A stretch of 64,000 bases of DNA from an uncultured Myxococcales bacterium (GCA_937975765.1 CALJUR010000121.1:1-64000), one strand, 5' to 3'. Shown: positions 54,045 to 62,934, counted from the stretch's first letter. Translations and numbers: made by a program. Notes: a model not told the origin generated them from the letters alone.

Positions 54045-54074
54045 AGTCTAAGTTCTGAAGGGTGGTGGTGTCAA
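54045..54074 (-). promoter_or_regulatory. Consensus-like promoter of the nine-gene AgmX/OPX operon
   Basis: On the minus strand TTGACA (54074-54069) and TAGACT (54050-54045) are separated by 18 nt. It is the only good promoter seen before a run of nine genes (53974 down to 41768) with gaps under 40 nt. Confidence 0.65.
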
Positions 54075-54178
54075 GTCGATGGCACCCCCGTCGACGAGGT
54101 CCCGTACGGATGCAAGTATCCGGAAGAACAGGATGAATACAAACATCGGAGAACGGGGGGGGGACCGGTGCCGACGGG

Positions 54179-54607
54179 TCAGCCGGCAGCCTGCCCGGCA
54201 TCGGCGCGGGCGCGACGGGCGCACAGGTCGTCCATCGTCCGCAGGATGTCGGGCAGCGGGGTGCCCGGGGTGAAGAGGGACTCGACGCCGGCCGCCCGCA
54301 GCCGGGCATGCGCCCGGGCGGGGATGATCCCGCCGACGACGACGGCGATGTCGGAGGCTCCCAGTTCCGACAGGGCGCGAATCACGGCGGGCACGAGGAT
54401 GTCGTGGGCCCCGGACAGGATCGAGAGGCCGACGACGTCCACGTCCTCCTGGACGGCGGCAGCCGCGACCATCGCGGGCGTCTGGTGCAGGCCGGTGTAG
54501 ACCACCTCGAAGCCACCGTCCCGGAGGCCCCGCGCCACCACCTTGGCCCCCCGGTCGTGCCCGTCCAGCCCGACCTTGGCCATCAGAACGCGTCCCCGCC
54601 GCTCCAT
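54179..54607 (-). CDS. B12-binding subunit of a methylmalonyl-CoA mutase-type enzyme
   Basis: This 142-aa protein is a free-standing cobalamin-binding domain. The cofactor motif is KVGLDGHDRGAKVVARGLRD (D-x-H-x-x-G, about 14-20); VGLSILSGAHDILV, VVVGGIIPARAH and the closing FTPGTPLPDIL are typical of the methylmalonyl-CoA mutase C-terminal domain. The catalytic TIM-barrel subunit is not in this window, so this is a split mutase or a related acyl-CoA mutase. ATG 54607 lacks a strong ribosome site, and an in-frame ATG at 54586 is a shorter alternative. The 165 bp between it and the divergent gene at 54772 hold no other gene. Confidence 0.92.
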   Translation of the reverse strand: MERRGRVLMAKVGLDGHDRGAKVVARGLRDGGFEVVYTGLHQTPAMVAAAAVQEDVDVVGLSILSGAHDILVPAVIRALSELGASDIAVVVGGIIPARAHARLRAAGVESLFTPGTPLPDILRTMDDLCARRARADAGQAAG

Positions 54608-54771
54608 GCAGCCCCCGTTCCCGGACTCGATCCCGGATGGAACGGGCGGATTCTGTCCGATCTCCCGGACGAAAGCAAGGAGGTTCCATGGCCTTCGGGG
54701 CGAAATCGCCGCGCATCCCACGGAGGAGAAATGCTATCCTCCGGACCGCCCCGAGCCGGACGGAGGACGCC

Positions 54772-57228
54772 ATGATTCTGCACAAGGACGCCTTCACGCG
54801 ACGCGCGGGCGCGCGATTCGGGCTGGTGCTGGTCCTCGGAGCCGCCTGGTGCGGCTGCGACGGGAACGGTGGACCGGCCGCCCCGGCCGGCACGAAGCCC
54901 GTGGCGACGGGCACCCCGCTGACGTGCGGGCCGGAGGAACTGTCCTCCGAGGCGCTGCGGAAGGCCGGCATCGACCCCTCCGGGAATTCCGCGGTGCTGG
55001 CCAACGGCCGGGCCATCACCCCGGCCGGCACCCGGTTCTCGGCGGGGAACTGGCCGCTGGGCCTGGCGGTCAACCCGTCCGGCACCCGCGCCTACGTCAC
55101 GCACAACGAGGACTACGGGCGCGCCCTCCAGGTGCTGGACCTGTCGGCCGCCGCGCCGTCGATCGCCCCCGCCGCGGCCCCCGCGCAGGCCCTGCTGCAG
55201 ACCGTCGCGCTGGGTTCCACCTTCCGGGGAGTCGCGCTGACCCCCGACGGCGGGACGCTGGTGATCGGCGGAGGCGGATCCTCCGTCCTGTGGCTGTTCG
55301 ACGTGCAGCCGGACGGGACGCTGCTGGAGCCCGGAACCTCGATCGGCCTCAACGGCTACGTGTCGGACGTGGCGCTGTCGCCCGACGGCCGCACGGCCTA
55401 CGCGGTGGCCGCCACGAACAGCCAGGTGTACGTGGTGGACCTGTCCTCCCGGACGCACGTCCGCACCTTCCAGACCGCGGGCGCATACCCCTACGACCTG
55501 GAGGTGTCGCCGGACGGGACGGTCCTGTGGGCCAGCAACATGGCGTCGAACACCGTCACCGCGATCGACCCCGCCTCCGGCGGCCTGCTGGCCCGGATCC
55601 CGGTCGGCAAGGGACCCGAGGCGATGGCGATGGCCGCGGACGGCTCGCGGCTGTACGTGGCGTGCTCGGACGAGGACACGGTCGAGGCGATCGACACGGC
55701 CGGCCGGGCGAAGGTCGCGACGTTCGACGTGACGGGCGACCCGTCCGGGCTGAAGCACGGGAACGTCAACGGGCTGGCCCTCTCGCCGGACGGAACCCGG
55801 CTGCTGGTGACCGCCGCGGCGATGAACCGGGTGGACGTGCTGGACACGGTGACCGGCGAGGTGCTGGGCGCGATCCCGACCGGATGGTACCCGACCGAGG
55901 TGCGCGCGGCGGCACAGGCGCTGTACGTGGTGTCCAGCAAGGGCATGGGCACCCGGACGTCCGGGCAGCTGCACAACATCCCGGGCTTCGTGGCCTCGAT
56001 CGCGTGGCCCGACCCGGCGACGCTGGCGGACCTGACGGCGCAGGCCCGGGCGAACAACGGGCGCGCGTCCACCTTCTACCGCGGCGAGTGCGACGCGGCA
56101 TCGGTGCCCGTGCTGTCGGGGCCGGAGACGTCGCCGATCCGGCACGTCGTGCTGATCGTGCGCGAGAACAAGACCTACGACATGCTGCTGGGCGACCTGG
56201 TCGACGCGCAGGGGAACCCCGTCGGCGACGGCGACCCGGCACTGGTCGTGTTCGGCGAGAAGTACACCCCGAACTTCCACAAGTTGTCCCGGGAGTTCAC
56301 CACGCTGGACAACTACTACTCGAACCCCGAGTCGTCGCAGCAGGGGCACCTGTGGGTGACGCAGGCGCAGTCCAACGACTTCATGGAGAAGACCTACCCG
56401 GACCAGCTGGCCGTCCCGGGCCTGGACGACGCGCTGATGCCGGCCGGCGACACGCCCTCGGTCTTCGACCTGTGCTTCGCGAACGGCGTTTCGTTCCGCA
56501 ACTACGGCGAGTTCCCGTCCTTCGGCCTGCGGATGTTCGAGGAGTTCCAGGACAGCTACGACCCCAAGTACCCCTACTGGACGCAGGGGGTGTGGGACGT
56601 GGACAAGGCCGCCGAGGTCATCCGCGAGTGGAACCTGGACATCTTCCCGTCGTTCATCCTGATCGGGTTGCCGAACGACCACACCTACGGCACGAGGAAG
56701 GGCTACCCGACGCCGCAGACGATGGTGGCGGACAACGACCGGGGCACGGCGATGCTGATCGAGTGGCTGTCCCGGTCCCGCTACTGGCCCGAGACGGCGA
56801 TCTTCCTCATCGAGGACGACCCGCAGGGGTCGGGGGACCACGTCGAGGCGCACCGGTCGGTCTGCACGGTGGTGTCGCCGTGGGTGCGGCGCGGGTACGT
56901 GTCGTCGGTGCACTACGACATCCCCAGCATCCACCGGACGATCCAGATGATCCTGGGGCTGCCGCCGATGGGGAAGAACGACGCCTACGCGCCGCCGATG
57001 GCCGACATCTGGGTGGACGGCGAGGTGCAGAAGCCCGACTACACGCCGTATGACCCGGTACCCGTCGACGTCCCGGACGCGATCAACGGCGCCGATGCCG
57101 TGATGGCGGCAGAGTCCGAACTGTGCGGGGACGGCGTGGACGAATGCGAGGGCATGGGCCGGATCCTGTGGCGCGTGATGCGGGGCGACGTCCAGCCGCC
57201 CCCGTACGCCCGCGGGATCGATCGCTAG
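54772..57228 (+). CDS. Lipoprotein with YVTN-type beta-propeller fused to a phosphoesterase
   Basis: This 818-aa protein has a signal ending near Cys27/Cys29 (GAAWCGC). A beta-propeller of YVTN/SMP-30-like repeats spans about 75-430 (GVALTPDGGTLVIGG, DVALSPDGRTAYAVAATNSQ, LEVSPDGTVLWASNMASNTV). A phosphoesterase of the alkaline-phosphatase/phospholipase-C superfamily follows (about 460-740, HVVLIVRENKTYDMLLGDL with the metal-binding ENKTYD start, NYYSNPESSQQGHLWVTQA, FLIEDDPQGSGDHVEAHRSV). The same propeller-esterase fusion is known in several phyla. It should hydrolyse a phosphate ester outside the cytoplasm. ATG 54772 follows GGAGG. The next gene starts 10 nt later. Confidence 0.88.
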   Translation: MILHKDAFTRRAGARFGLVLVLGAAWCGCDGNGGPAAPAGTKPVATGTPLTCGPEELSSEALRKAGIDPSGNSAVLANGRAITPAGTRFSAGNWPLGLAVNPSGTRAYVTHNEDYGRALQVLDLSAAAPSIAPAAAPAQALLQTVALGSTFRGVALTPDGGTLVIGGGGSSVLWLFDVQPDGTLLEPGTSIGLNGYVSDVALSPDGRTAYAVAATNSQVYVVDLSSRTHVRTFQTAGAYPYDLEVSPDGTVLWASNMASNTVTAIDPASGGLLARIPVGKGPEAMAMAADGSRLYVACSDEDTVEAIDTAGRAKVATFDVTGDPSGLKHGNVNGLALSPDGTRLLVTAAAMNRVDVLDTVTGEVLGAIPTGWYPTEVRAAAQALYVVSSKGMGTRTSGQLHNIPGFVASIAWPDPATLADLTAQARANNGRASTFYRGECDAASVPVLSGPETSPIRHVVLIVRENKTYDMLLGDLVDAQGNPVGDGDPALVVFGEKYTPNFHKLSREFTTLDNYYSNPESSQQGHLWVTQAQSNDFMEKTYPDQLAVPGLDDALMPAGDTPSVFDLCFANGVSFRNYGEFPSFGLRMFEEFQDSYDPKYPYWTQGVWDVDKAAEVIREWNLDIFPSFILIGLPNDHTYGTRKGYPTPQTMVADNDRGTAMLIEWLSRSRYWPETAIFLIEDDPQGSGDHVEAHRSVCTVVSPWVRRGYVSSVHYDIPSIHRTIQMILGLPPMGKNDAYAPPMADIWVDGEVQKPDYTPYDPVPVDVPDAINGADAVMAAESELCGDGVDECEGMGRILWRVMRGDVQPPPYARGIDR

Positions 57229-57238
57229 GAGGCAGGCC

Positions 57239-59020
57239 ATGCGAAAAGCGATGCGGCGGCTGGGGATCGGGATGGCGGTCGCGGCGCTGGCCGCGTGGAC
57301 GGGCTGCGGCGGCGGGGACGGTCCGGGCGGGACCGACGGGGATGCCCGCGACGGCGAGGTGGTCAAGGCCGACGCGGCGGACGCCGAGGCGAGCCCCGAC
57401 GAGGTGCGGCCGGACGTGCCGGAGGAGACGGGTCCGGGGGACGCGCTCCCGGACGGGGACGCCCCGGGGGAAGCGGGGGACGTGCAGCCGGACGCGCCGC
57501 CGTGCGACGCGGCCGCCGCGATCGCGACGGGGCGGGACTGGCTGGAGAAGGGCGAGTCCGCCTTCGCCCGCAACGCGTTCGACGACGCGGTGGCGGCCTG
57601 TCCGGACGACGCGCAGGCAAGGCTGGGGGCGGCGCTGTCCGAGATGCTCCTGGGCAGCGAACTGTTCGTGTCGGCGCTGACGGTCGCCACGGGCAACGGG
57701 ACCGGCCCGCAACTGGCCTACCCGGTGTCGCCGGACGGGGACGGGGACGGCAGCCGGAACGACCAGCTGGCCGCGAAGCTGCACGTGATCTTCATGGCCC
57801 TGCGGCAGCATTACGTGAAGGGCCTGGAGCACCTGGAGGCGATCGGCGATCGCGAGGTGGACTTCGCGGTCGGATCGGTCCCGGTGTACCTGGGAATCCA
57901 GCCGCGGATGGCGTTGCAGGGCCGGTTCGACGCGGGCGACGTGCTGCTGATGCGCGCGGTGGGCAGCCTGATGGTGGGCCTGCTGGACACGCTGGCAGGA
58001 CAGGACTTCCGGACCGACATCCTGTCGATGGCGGCGAAGGTCCGCAGCGGCATCGACGGCAGCATCGACTTCCCCTGGATCTCGCGGCTGGCCGCCTTCC
58101 TGCTGGAACAGGACCCGCGCTTCCTGGCCGCGCACCCGGACGATGGCGCGCTGCTTTTCGAGGAAGCGCGGCAGAGGCTGTCCGACGTGGGCCCCCTGCT
58201 GGCCGCGGCGCTCCCGCGGATGCGGCAGTACGGATCGGGGGAGGACCAGGTCTCCTTCGTGGAGGACATCGGCGTCGACACGGTGCTGAACGTGCGGTCG
58301 CGGGTCACCTTCGACGACGATGGCGTCGCGCAGCAGGAGCCCTGGTACCTGGTCCTGGGCGAGGGGACGATGGAGGCTTTCCGGCAGGCCTCGGAGTCGA
58401 TCCGGACGCCCGGCGCCCGCGTCACGCTGCACGGGGCCGTGCTGCCGGTGCTGGCCACCGTGCTGAACGGGTTCGTCCGGGTCGGCGTCCTGGAGGTGCT
58501 GGGCGTCTCGCTCCCCGGCGGGCTGGACCTGTCCGTGCTGGAGGTGGACGACCTGACCGCCCTGCTGAAGGGGCTGCTGCCCAACGTGATGGCGTTCGAC
58601 TGGGGCGAGTTCTACCGCCCCGCGACGGGTCCCGTCGGCCTGCGGGCGTGGCTGCCGGCGATCACGACCGACCGGCCGATGATGCAGAACGAGCTCGTCG
58701 CGGAGTGGGAGTGCCCCGAGGACACGGCGGCGGACGGGTACCCGACGGGATCGCTGCGGCTTCTGTGCGCGAAGGACGCGACGCTGGCCGACGGGCCGCA
58801 CTTCGAGGGGACGGGCTACGCGACGGAGGCGGACGGGATCGACTCGACGTTCCCTGTCCTCGGGTTCGCGGACCCGTCGTTGCACGGGCTTGCATACGTG
58901 GATCTTGCCGGGACGGACGGGAACCCCGATGCTTCGGCGTACCAGCCGGCCAGCGGCACGACGCTGAACGCCGCACTGGCGCGCATGCTGGCCGGGGTGC
59001 TGTCGCTGGTCGGGAACTAG
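57239..59020 (+). CDS. Lipoprotein of unknown function with acidic linker
   Basis: This 593-aa lipoprotein has the lipobox AWTGC (Cys23). A very acidic Asp/Gly/Pro linker covers about 24-88. The mature domain starts with a TPR-like pair (GRDWLEKGESAFARNAFDDA, VAACPDDAQARLGAALSEML), then long helices (LAAKLHVIFMALRQHYVKGL) and a C-terminal beta-rich part (WYLVLGEGTMEAF, LVAEWECPEDTAADGYPTG). I do not recognise a family. ATG 57239 follows AGGAGG, which overlaps the stop of the phosphoesterase gene, so the two are coupled. Further downstream, 25 nt on, is the TlpA-like gene. Confidence 0.75.
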   Translation: MRKAMRRLGIGMAVAALAAWTGCGGGDGPGGTDGDARDGEVVKADAADAEASPDEVRPDVPEETGPGDALPDGDAPGEAGDVQPDAPPCDAAAAIATGRDWLEKGESAFARNAFDDAVAACPDDAQARLGAALSEMLLGSELFVSALTVATGNGTGPQLAYPVSPDGDGDGSRNDQLAAKLHVIFMALRQHYVKGLEHLEAIGDREVDFAVGSVPVYLGIQPRMALQGRFDAGDVLLMRAVGSLMVGLLDTLAGQDFRTDILSMAAKVRSGIDGSIDFPWISRLAAFLLEQDPRFLAAHPDDGALLFEEARQRLSDVGPLLAAALPRMRQYGSGEDQVSFVEDIGVDTVLNVRSRVTFDDDGVAQQEPWYLVLGEGTMEAFRQASESIRTPGARVTLHGAVLPVLATVLNGFVRVGVLEVLGVSLPGGLDLSVLEVDDLTALLKGLLPNVMAFDWGEFYRPATGPVGLRAWLPAITTDRPMMQNELVAEWECPEDTAADGYPTGSLRLLCAKDATLADGPHFEGTGYATEADGIDSTFPVLGFADPSLHGLAYVDLAGTDGNPDASAYQPASGTTLNAALARMLAGVLSLVGN

Positions 59021-59045
59021 CAGGGCGGAAGGGGAACGAAGGGGC

Positions 59046-59645
59046 ATGAAGACGCGCGTGTTCGCCTGGGTCGTCGGTGCGCTGGCCTTCGCGGTGCTGC
59101 TGGCCGGCATGCTGTCGGCGGGCGCCGGGGGGCGCGGGACGGCGGACCTGTTCCTGCGGCGAGCGAAGGGCGAGCCGGTCCAGCAGCCGCTGACGACCGC
59201 CCAGGCATCCTACGAGCTGGAGGGGCGCCGCGGCGGGCAGGTGGTGCCGGTCCGGCTGTCGGACTTCGCCGCGCGGCTGGTGTTCGTGAACTTCTGGGGC
59301 ACCTTCTGCGCACCCTGCGTGGACGAGCTGCCCAGCCTGCTGGCCCTGGCGCGGTCCCGCGATCCGGCCGAACTGGTGGTCGTGGCCGTGGCCTATGACG
59401 ACTCGTGGCAGGCGATCGACGACTTCTTCGCGAGGAACGCCTCGGCCCAGGTTCCGGCGAACTTCGTCGTGGTGCGCGACCCGGTGGCCGCGGCCGGTCG
59501 CGACCTGAAGGCCGCCTTCGGGACGGCGAAGATCCCCGAGTCGTACCTGGTGCGCGGCGGCACCGTCGAGGCGAGGTTCGTCAACGCCCGCGACTGGCTG
59601 GACCCGGCGATCGTCGGGCTGATCGAGGTGCTGGCCCGGGACTGA
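59046..59645 (+). CDS. TlpA/ResA-like membrane-anchored thioredoxin
   Basis: This 199-aa protein has an N-terminal membrane anchor (about 5-28, VFAWVVGALAFAVLLAGML). The thioredoxin fold has active site FVNFWGTFCAPCVDELPSLL (Cys about 90 and 93) and the cis-Pro segment TAKIPESYLV. It should reduce disulfides or apocytochrome in the periplasm and may maintain the Cys of neighbouring lipoproteins. ATG 59046 follows AAGGGG. The stop is 3 nt before the left arm of the REP-like element, so the element lies just beyond the end of the operon that began at 54772. Confidence 0.88.
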   Translation: MKTRVFAWVVGALAFAVLLAGMLSAGAGGRGTADLFLRRAKGEPVQQPLTTAQASYELEGRRGGQVVPVRLSDFAARLVFVNFWGTFCAPCVDELPSLLALARSRDPAELVVVAVAYDDSWQAIDDFFARNASAQVPANFVVVRDPVAAAGRDLKAAFGTAKIPESYLVRGGTVEARFVNARDWLDPAIVGLIEVLARD

Positions 59646-59776
59646 ATACAGGGACAGTCACCATGATTGACACCCAAAGCGATGGATTTTCCTGCATTTC
59701 TACCGCTGCGACACCAGTCTTCAATGAATACGACCCGTTGGACCACCAATAATGGTGACTGTCCCTGAATTGGGGG
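59646..59776. repeat. REP/RAYT-type inverted-repeat element
   Basis: The arms CAGGGACAGTCACCATG.. (59649-59669) and its complement (59747-59767) match at 20 of 21 positions and extend further with AAT at the outer side. The 77-bp interior is about half G+C, against roughly 70% around it, and has no gene. The arm sequence GGGACAGTCACC is of the type linked to REP-associated tyrosine transposases. The element exactly fills the gap between two convergent stops (59645, 59777). It may also form a large hairpin that ends both transcripts. No transposase is in the window. Confidence 0.75.
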
Positions 59777-60895
59777 TCAGACCTGCCCGCGGTGGATGCC
59801 GGCGTTCAGGGCCAGGCCGACGGCGATCATGCCCGAGATCATGGACGAACCGCCGTACGACAGGAACGGCAGGGTCAGGCCGACGACCGGGAAGATGCCC
59901 GTCACCATCCCGACGTTGAAGACGACCTGCCAGAAGACGATGGCCGTCGCCCCCACCGAAACCAGCACTGCGAACCGTTCCCGCGCCCGGATCGCCAGCA
60001 CCAGCATCGAGTAGATCAGCGCCAGGTACACCGCCAGCAGCGCCAGGCACCCCACGAATCCCCGCTCCTCCGCGAACGAGGCCAGGATGTAGTCGTTGTG
60101 CATCTCGGGCAGGTACCGCAGGCGCGACTGCACCGCGTTCTGGCCCCCGCGCCCCAGCACGCCCCCGCTGCCGACCGCCCACAGCGCCTGCTCGGGCTGC
60201 ATCCGGGTGTCGGCGTCGTCCCGCGCCTCGGGCGCCGCGCCGGACATCGACAGCCAGGTCCGCACGCGCTCCTTCTGGTAGGGCTGGATGATGTCCAGTT
60301 GCCACGCGACCGGCACCAGCAGCAGGATCGTGCCCAGCAGCGCCAGGAACGATCGCAGCCGGATCCCCTCGAACAGCATCACCGAGAAGCCGACGGCGAT
60401 CACCACCAGCGACGTGCCCAGGTCCGGCTGCATCATGATCAGCGCGGCCGGGGCCGCCACGTATCCCAGCGGCTTCAGCAGCATGCGCAGCGTGTACCGC
60501 TCGGGATTGCGCTCGCCGTGGAAGAACCTCGCCAGCATCAGCACGACCGCGGGCTTCGCGAACTCCGACGGCTGGATGGACTGTTCCCCCAGCGAGAACC
60601 AGCGCCGGGAGAAGTTGACCTCCTTGCCGAAGAACAGGACCAGGATCAGCAGCAGCACCGCCCCGCCGTAGATGATCGGCGACAACTGCTCGAAGAAGCG
60701 CATGTCGATGGCCGCGACGGCCGCCGCGATCAGCAGGCCCAGCACGACCCACAGGACCTGCGTCTGGTGGAACGTCTCGCCCGTGTAGGACGCGGCGTTG
60801 CTGAGGTTGACCAGGCCCAGGATGACGATCGCCACCAGGGACAGCGCCGTGGTCCAGACGGCCCGGCTGAACGGGTGGGAATCCCTGCTGATCAC
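59777..60895 (-). CDS. rodA: Rod shape peptidoglycan polymerase RodA
   Basis: This 372-aa SEDS glycosyltransferase polymerises lipid II during elongation together with PBP2. It is multi-pass, with family stretches DMRFFEQLSPIIYGGAVLLL, SIQPSEFAKPAVVLMLARFF, LIMMQPDLGTSLVVIAVGF, PEMHNDYILASFAEERGFVG and the closing LPFLSYGGSSMISGMIAVG. The catalytic Asp is expected in the extracellular loop after MQPDLGT (about residue 265-275, EARDDADTRMQPEQALWAVG region). GTG 60895 shares GTGA with the stop of the PBP2 gene. It is the last gene of the mreC-mreD-mrdA-rodA operon. Confidence 0.94.
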   Translation of the reverse strand: MISRDSHPFSRAVWTTALSLVAIVILGLVNLSNAASYTGETFHQTQVLWVVLGLLIAAAVAAIDMRFFEQLSPIIYGGAVLLLILVLFFGKEVNFSRRWFSLGEQSIQPSEFAKPAVVLMLARFFHGERNPERYTLRMLLKPLGYVAAPAALIMMQPDLGTSLVVIAVGFSVMLFEGIRLRSFLALLGTILLLVPVAWQLDIIQPYQKERVRTWLSMSGAAPEARDDADTRMQPEQALWAVGSGGVLGRGGQNAVQSRLRYLPEMHNDYILASFAEERGFVGCLALLAVYLALIYSMLVLAIRARERFAVLVSVGATAIVFWQVVFNVGMVTGIFPVVGLTLPFLSYGGSSMISGMIAVGLALNAGIHRGQV

Positions 60896-62934
60896 GGTTC
60901 CCTCACGACGTCGAGGACCTCCTCGTCGAACCCCTGCCAGAGGTCGGAGAACTCTTCCGCATGCCCGGCGTAGTATGCCTCGAACACCTTGCGCGCGATC
61001 GGGGCCGCCTCGGCACCGCCGAAGCCGCCGTGCTCCACGAAGGCCGCCACGACCAACCGCGGACGCTTCGACGGGCCGAACCCGACGAACCACGCGTGGT
61101 CCTGCTGCAGCCACGCCGCGACCTCGGCCGGGACCCCGGAACGCCGCTCGCGCGCCTGCGCGGTGCCCGTCTTGCCCGAGAAGGGCAGTTCGGGCAGCAC
61201 CGCCGAGTGCGCGGTGCCGTCCTCGGTGTTGACCGCCCCGTACATGCCCTGCTGGACGATGTCGATGAACGCGTCGGGGACCTCCACCGTCCGCTGCACC
61301 TCGGGCTGGCTCATCGTGACCTCGCCGGTCGCCGGGTCGCGGACCGATCGGACCAGGCGGGGCCGCAGCAGGCGCCCGCCGTTGACCACGGCGGCGTACG
61401 CGCGGGCCATGGCCAGCGGCGTCGCCTTGACGTCGCCCTGCCCGACCGCCGTGTTCAGCGCGAACCCCGGCTGGTACTGGTGCTTGCGGCGCAGGTACCA
61501 GCGCTCGGTCGGCACCAGGCCGGACTTCTCGGCGATCTCGATGCCGGTGGGTTCCCCGATCCCGTACACGTCCCGCCCCCAGTGGGCCAGCGAGTCGATC
61601 CCCAACTGCTCGCCCAGCACGTAGAAGTACGTGTCGCAGGACTTCGCGATCGCGTCGATCAGCTCGATCTTGCCGTGCCCGTAGCGCTTGAAGCACCGGA
61701 ACTTGTGGCCCCGGAACAGGTAGAAGCCGGGGCAGTTCATCTCCAGGTCCTCGGAGGCGAAGCCCTCCATCAGCGCCGCGATGGTCGTGATGATCTTGAA
61801 GGTCGAACCGGGCGGGTAGGCCTCCACCGCCTTGTTCAGCATGGGCGCATAGTACTGCGGGTCCATGCCCGGCCTGGCGTTCTTCGGCGCCGCCGCCTGG
61901 CCGGTGACGACCCGGCGGCCCGCCTCGTAGGACGGGTGGCTGACCATCGCCAGCACCTCCCCGGTCTCGGCGTCCAGGGCGACGAGAGCCCCCGACCGGT
62001 AGCGGGACAACGCCGACACCGCGGCCTGCTGCAGGCTCAGGTCCAGCGTCAGCGTCACGTCCTGCCCCGCGACCGGCGGGCTGGACTGGAAGGCGTTGAA
62101 CGGCTCGGGCAGGGTTTTCGTCTCGATCCGCCGCCCGCCCGCGCTGCGCACGAACACGTCCTCCCCGGGCACGCCCCGCAGCCCGGCGTCCAGTGCGCGC
62201 TCGATGCCGGCGCGGCCCACGACATCCCCGGCCCGCAGTTTCCCCCCGGACTGCTCGACCTCGGCGGCGGTCACCTCGTTCACGAACCCGACCGCGTGCG
62301 CGGACAGGACCCGGTCCGGGTACCAGCGGACCATCCGGGACTGCAACGAGAAGCCGGGCAGTTCGTGCAGGTGGGCCTGCACCACGGCGCGCTGGTCGAT
62401 GAACGTCCGGCCGCACTTCGGGCAGACCAGCCGCCCGGTCGCGGAATCGAAGTTCATCTCGCTCATGTCCTCGGGGCAGCGGCTGCCGATCAGGTTGCGC
62501 TTGCCGACCAGGCGGTGGAAGCGCTTCTTCTTGTCCAGCCGGGCCTTCGCGATCTGCGCGGCGATCCGGTCGCCCTCCTCGGCCGTCAGCGCCCCCAGTT
62601 CCTTCAGCCGGGCGAGTTCCCCGTCCGGGTCGCGAACGTAATGCGGCACCAGGGCCAGGTCGGACACCTCGACGTCGGTGGCCAGCACGTTGCCTTCGCG
62701 GTCGTGGATGCTGCCGCGGGCCGGCTGGATGCGGTTGCGCACGACGTGGCTGACCATCGCCAGCGTCTCGTACCGCTTGCCGTCCACGACCTGCACCTGG
62801 AACATCCGTCCCACGAGGACGAGGAATGCCAGCAGGACCAGCAGGACGGCCCAGCGGAAGTGGGTCCGGTACTCGATGAAACCGTCGTGACCGCCGATCA
62901 CCCTGCCGCTCCCGGCGAACCCGGCCCGGGACAC
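60892..62934 (-). CDS. mrdA: Penicillin-binding protein 2 with unusual zinc-ribbon-like insertion
   Basis: This 680-aa elongation-specific transpeptidase has one membrane anchor (about 28-45, AVLLVLLAFLVLVGRMFQVQ) and then a pedestal domain (QPARGSIHDREGNVLATDV). The catalytic domain has SxxK in PPGSTFKIIT (about 377), SxD in AKSCDTYFY and KTG in FSGKTGTAQ (about 588). The zinc-site region of PBP2 (NCPGFYLFRGHKFRCF) is present. The pedestal carries an added segment (about 148-185) with RCPEDM and CPKCGRTF followed by AHLHE, a possible zinc ribbon. The start is GTG 62934; GTG 62901 is an alternative. It overlaps rodA by 4 nt. Confidence 0.93.
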   Translation of the reverse strand: MSRAGFAGSGRVIGGHDGFIEYRTHFRWAVLLVLLAFLVLVGRMFQVQVVDGKRYETLAMVSHVVRNRIQPARGSIHDREGNVLATDVEVSDLALVPHYVRDPDGELARLKELGALTAEEGDRIAAQIAKARLDKKKRFHRLVGKRNLIGSRCPEDMSEMNFDSATGRLVCPKCGRTFIDQRAVVQAHLHELPGFSLQSRMVRWYPDRVLSAHAVGFVNEVTAAEVEQSGGKLRAGDVVGRAGIERALDAGLRGVPGEDVFVRSAGGRRIETKTLPEPFNAFQSSPPVAGQDVTLTLDLSLQQAAVSALSRYRSGALVALDAETGEVLAMVSHPSYEAGRRVVTGQAAAPKNARPGMDPQYYAPMLNKAVEAYPPGSTFKIITTIAALMEGFASEDLEMNCPGFYLFRGHKFRCFKRYGHGKIELIDAIAKSCDTYFYVLGEQLGIDSLAHWGRDVYGIGEPTGIEIAEKSGLVPTERWYLRRKHQYQPGFALNTAVGQGDVKATPLAMARAYAAVVNGGRLLRPRLVRSVRDPATGEVTMSQPEVQRTVEVPDAFIDIVQQGMYGAVNTEDGTAHSAVLPELPFSGKTGTAQARERRSGVPAEVAAWLQQDHAWFVGFGPSKRPRLVVAAFVEHGGFGGAEAAPIARKVFEAYYAGHAEEFSDLWQGFDEEVLDVVREP

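Noticed and set aside
54080..54178. Possible small gene in the gap before the B12-binding subunit
   Set aside because: Frames are short and lack a ribosome binding site; the stretch is best seen as leader and intergenic DNA of the nine-gene operon.
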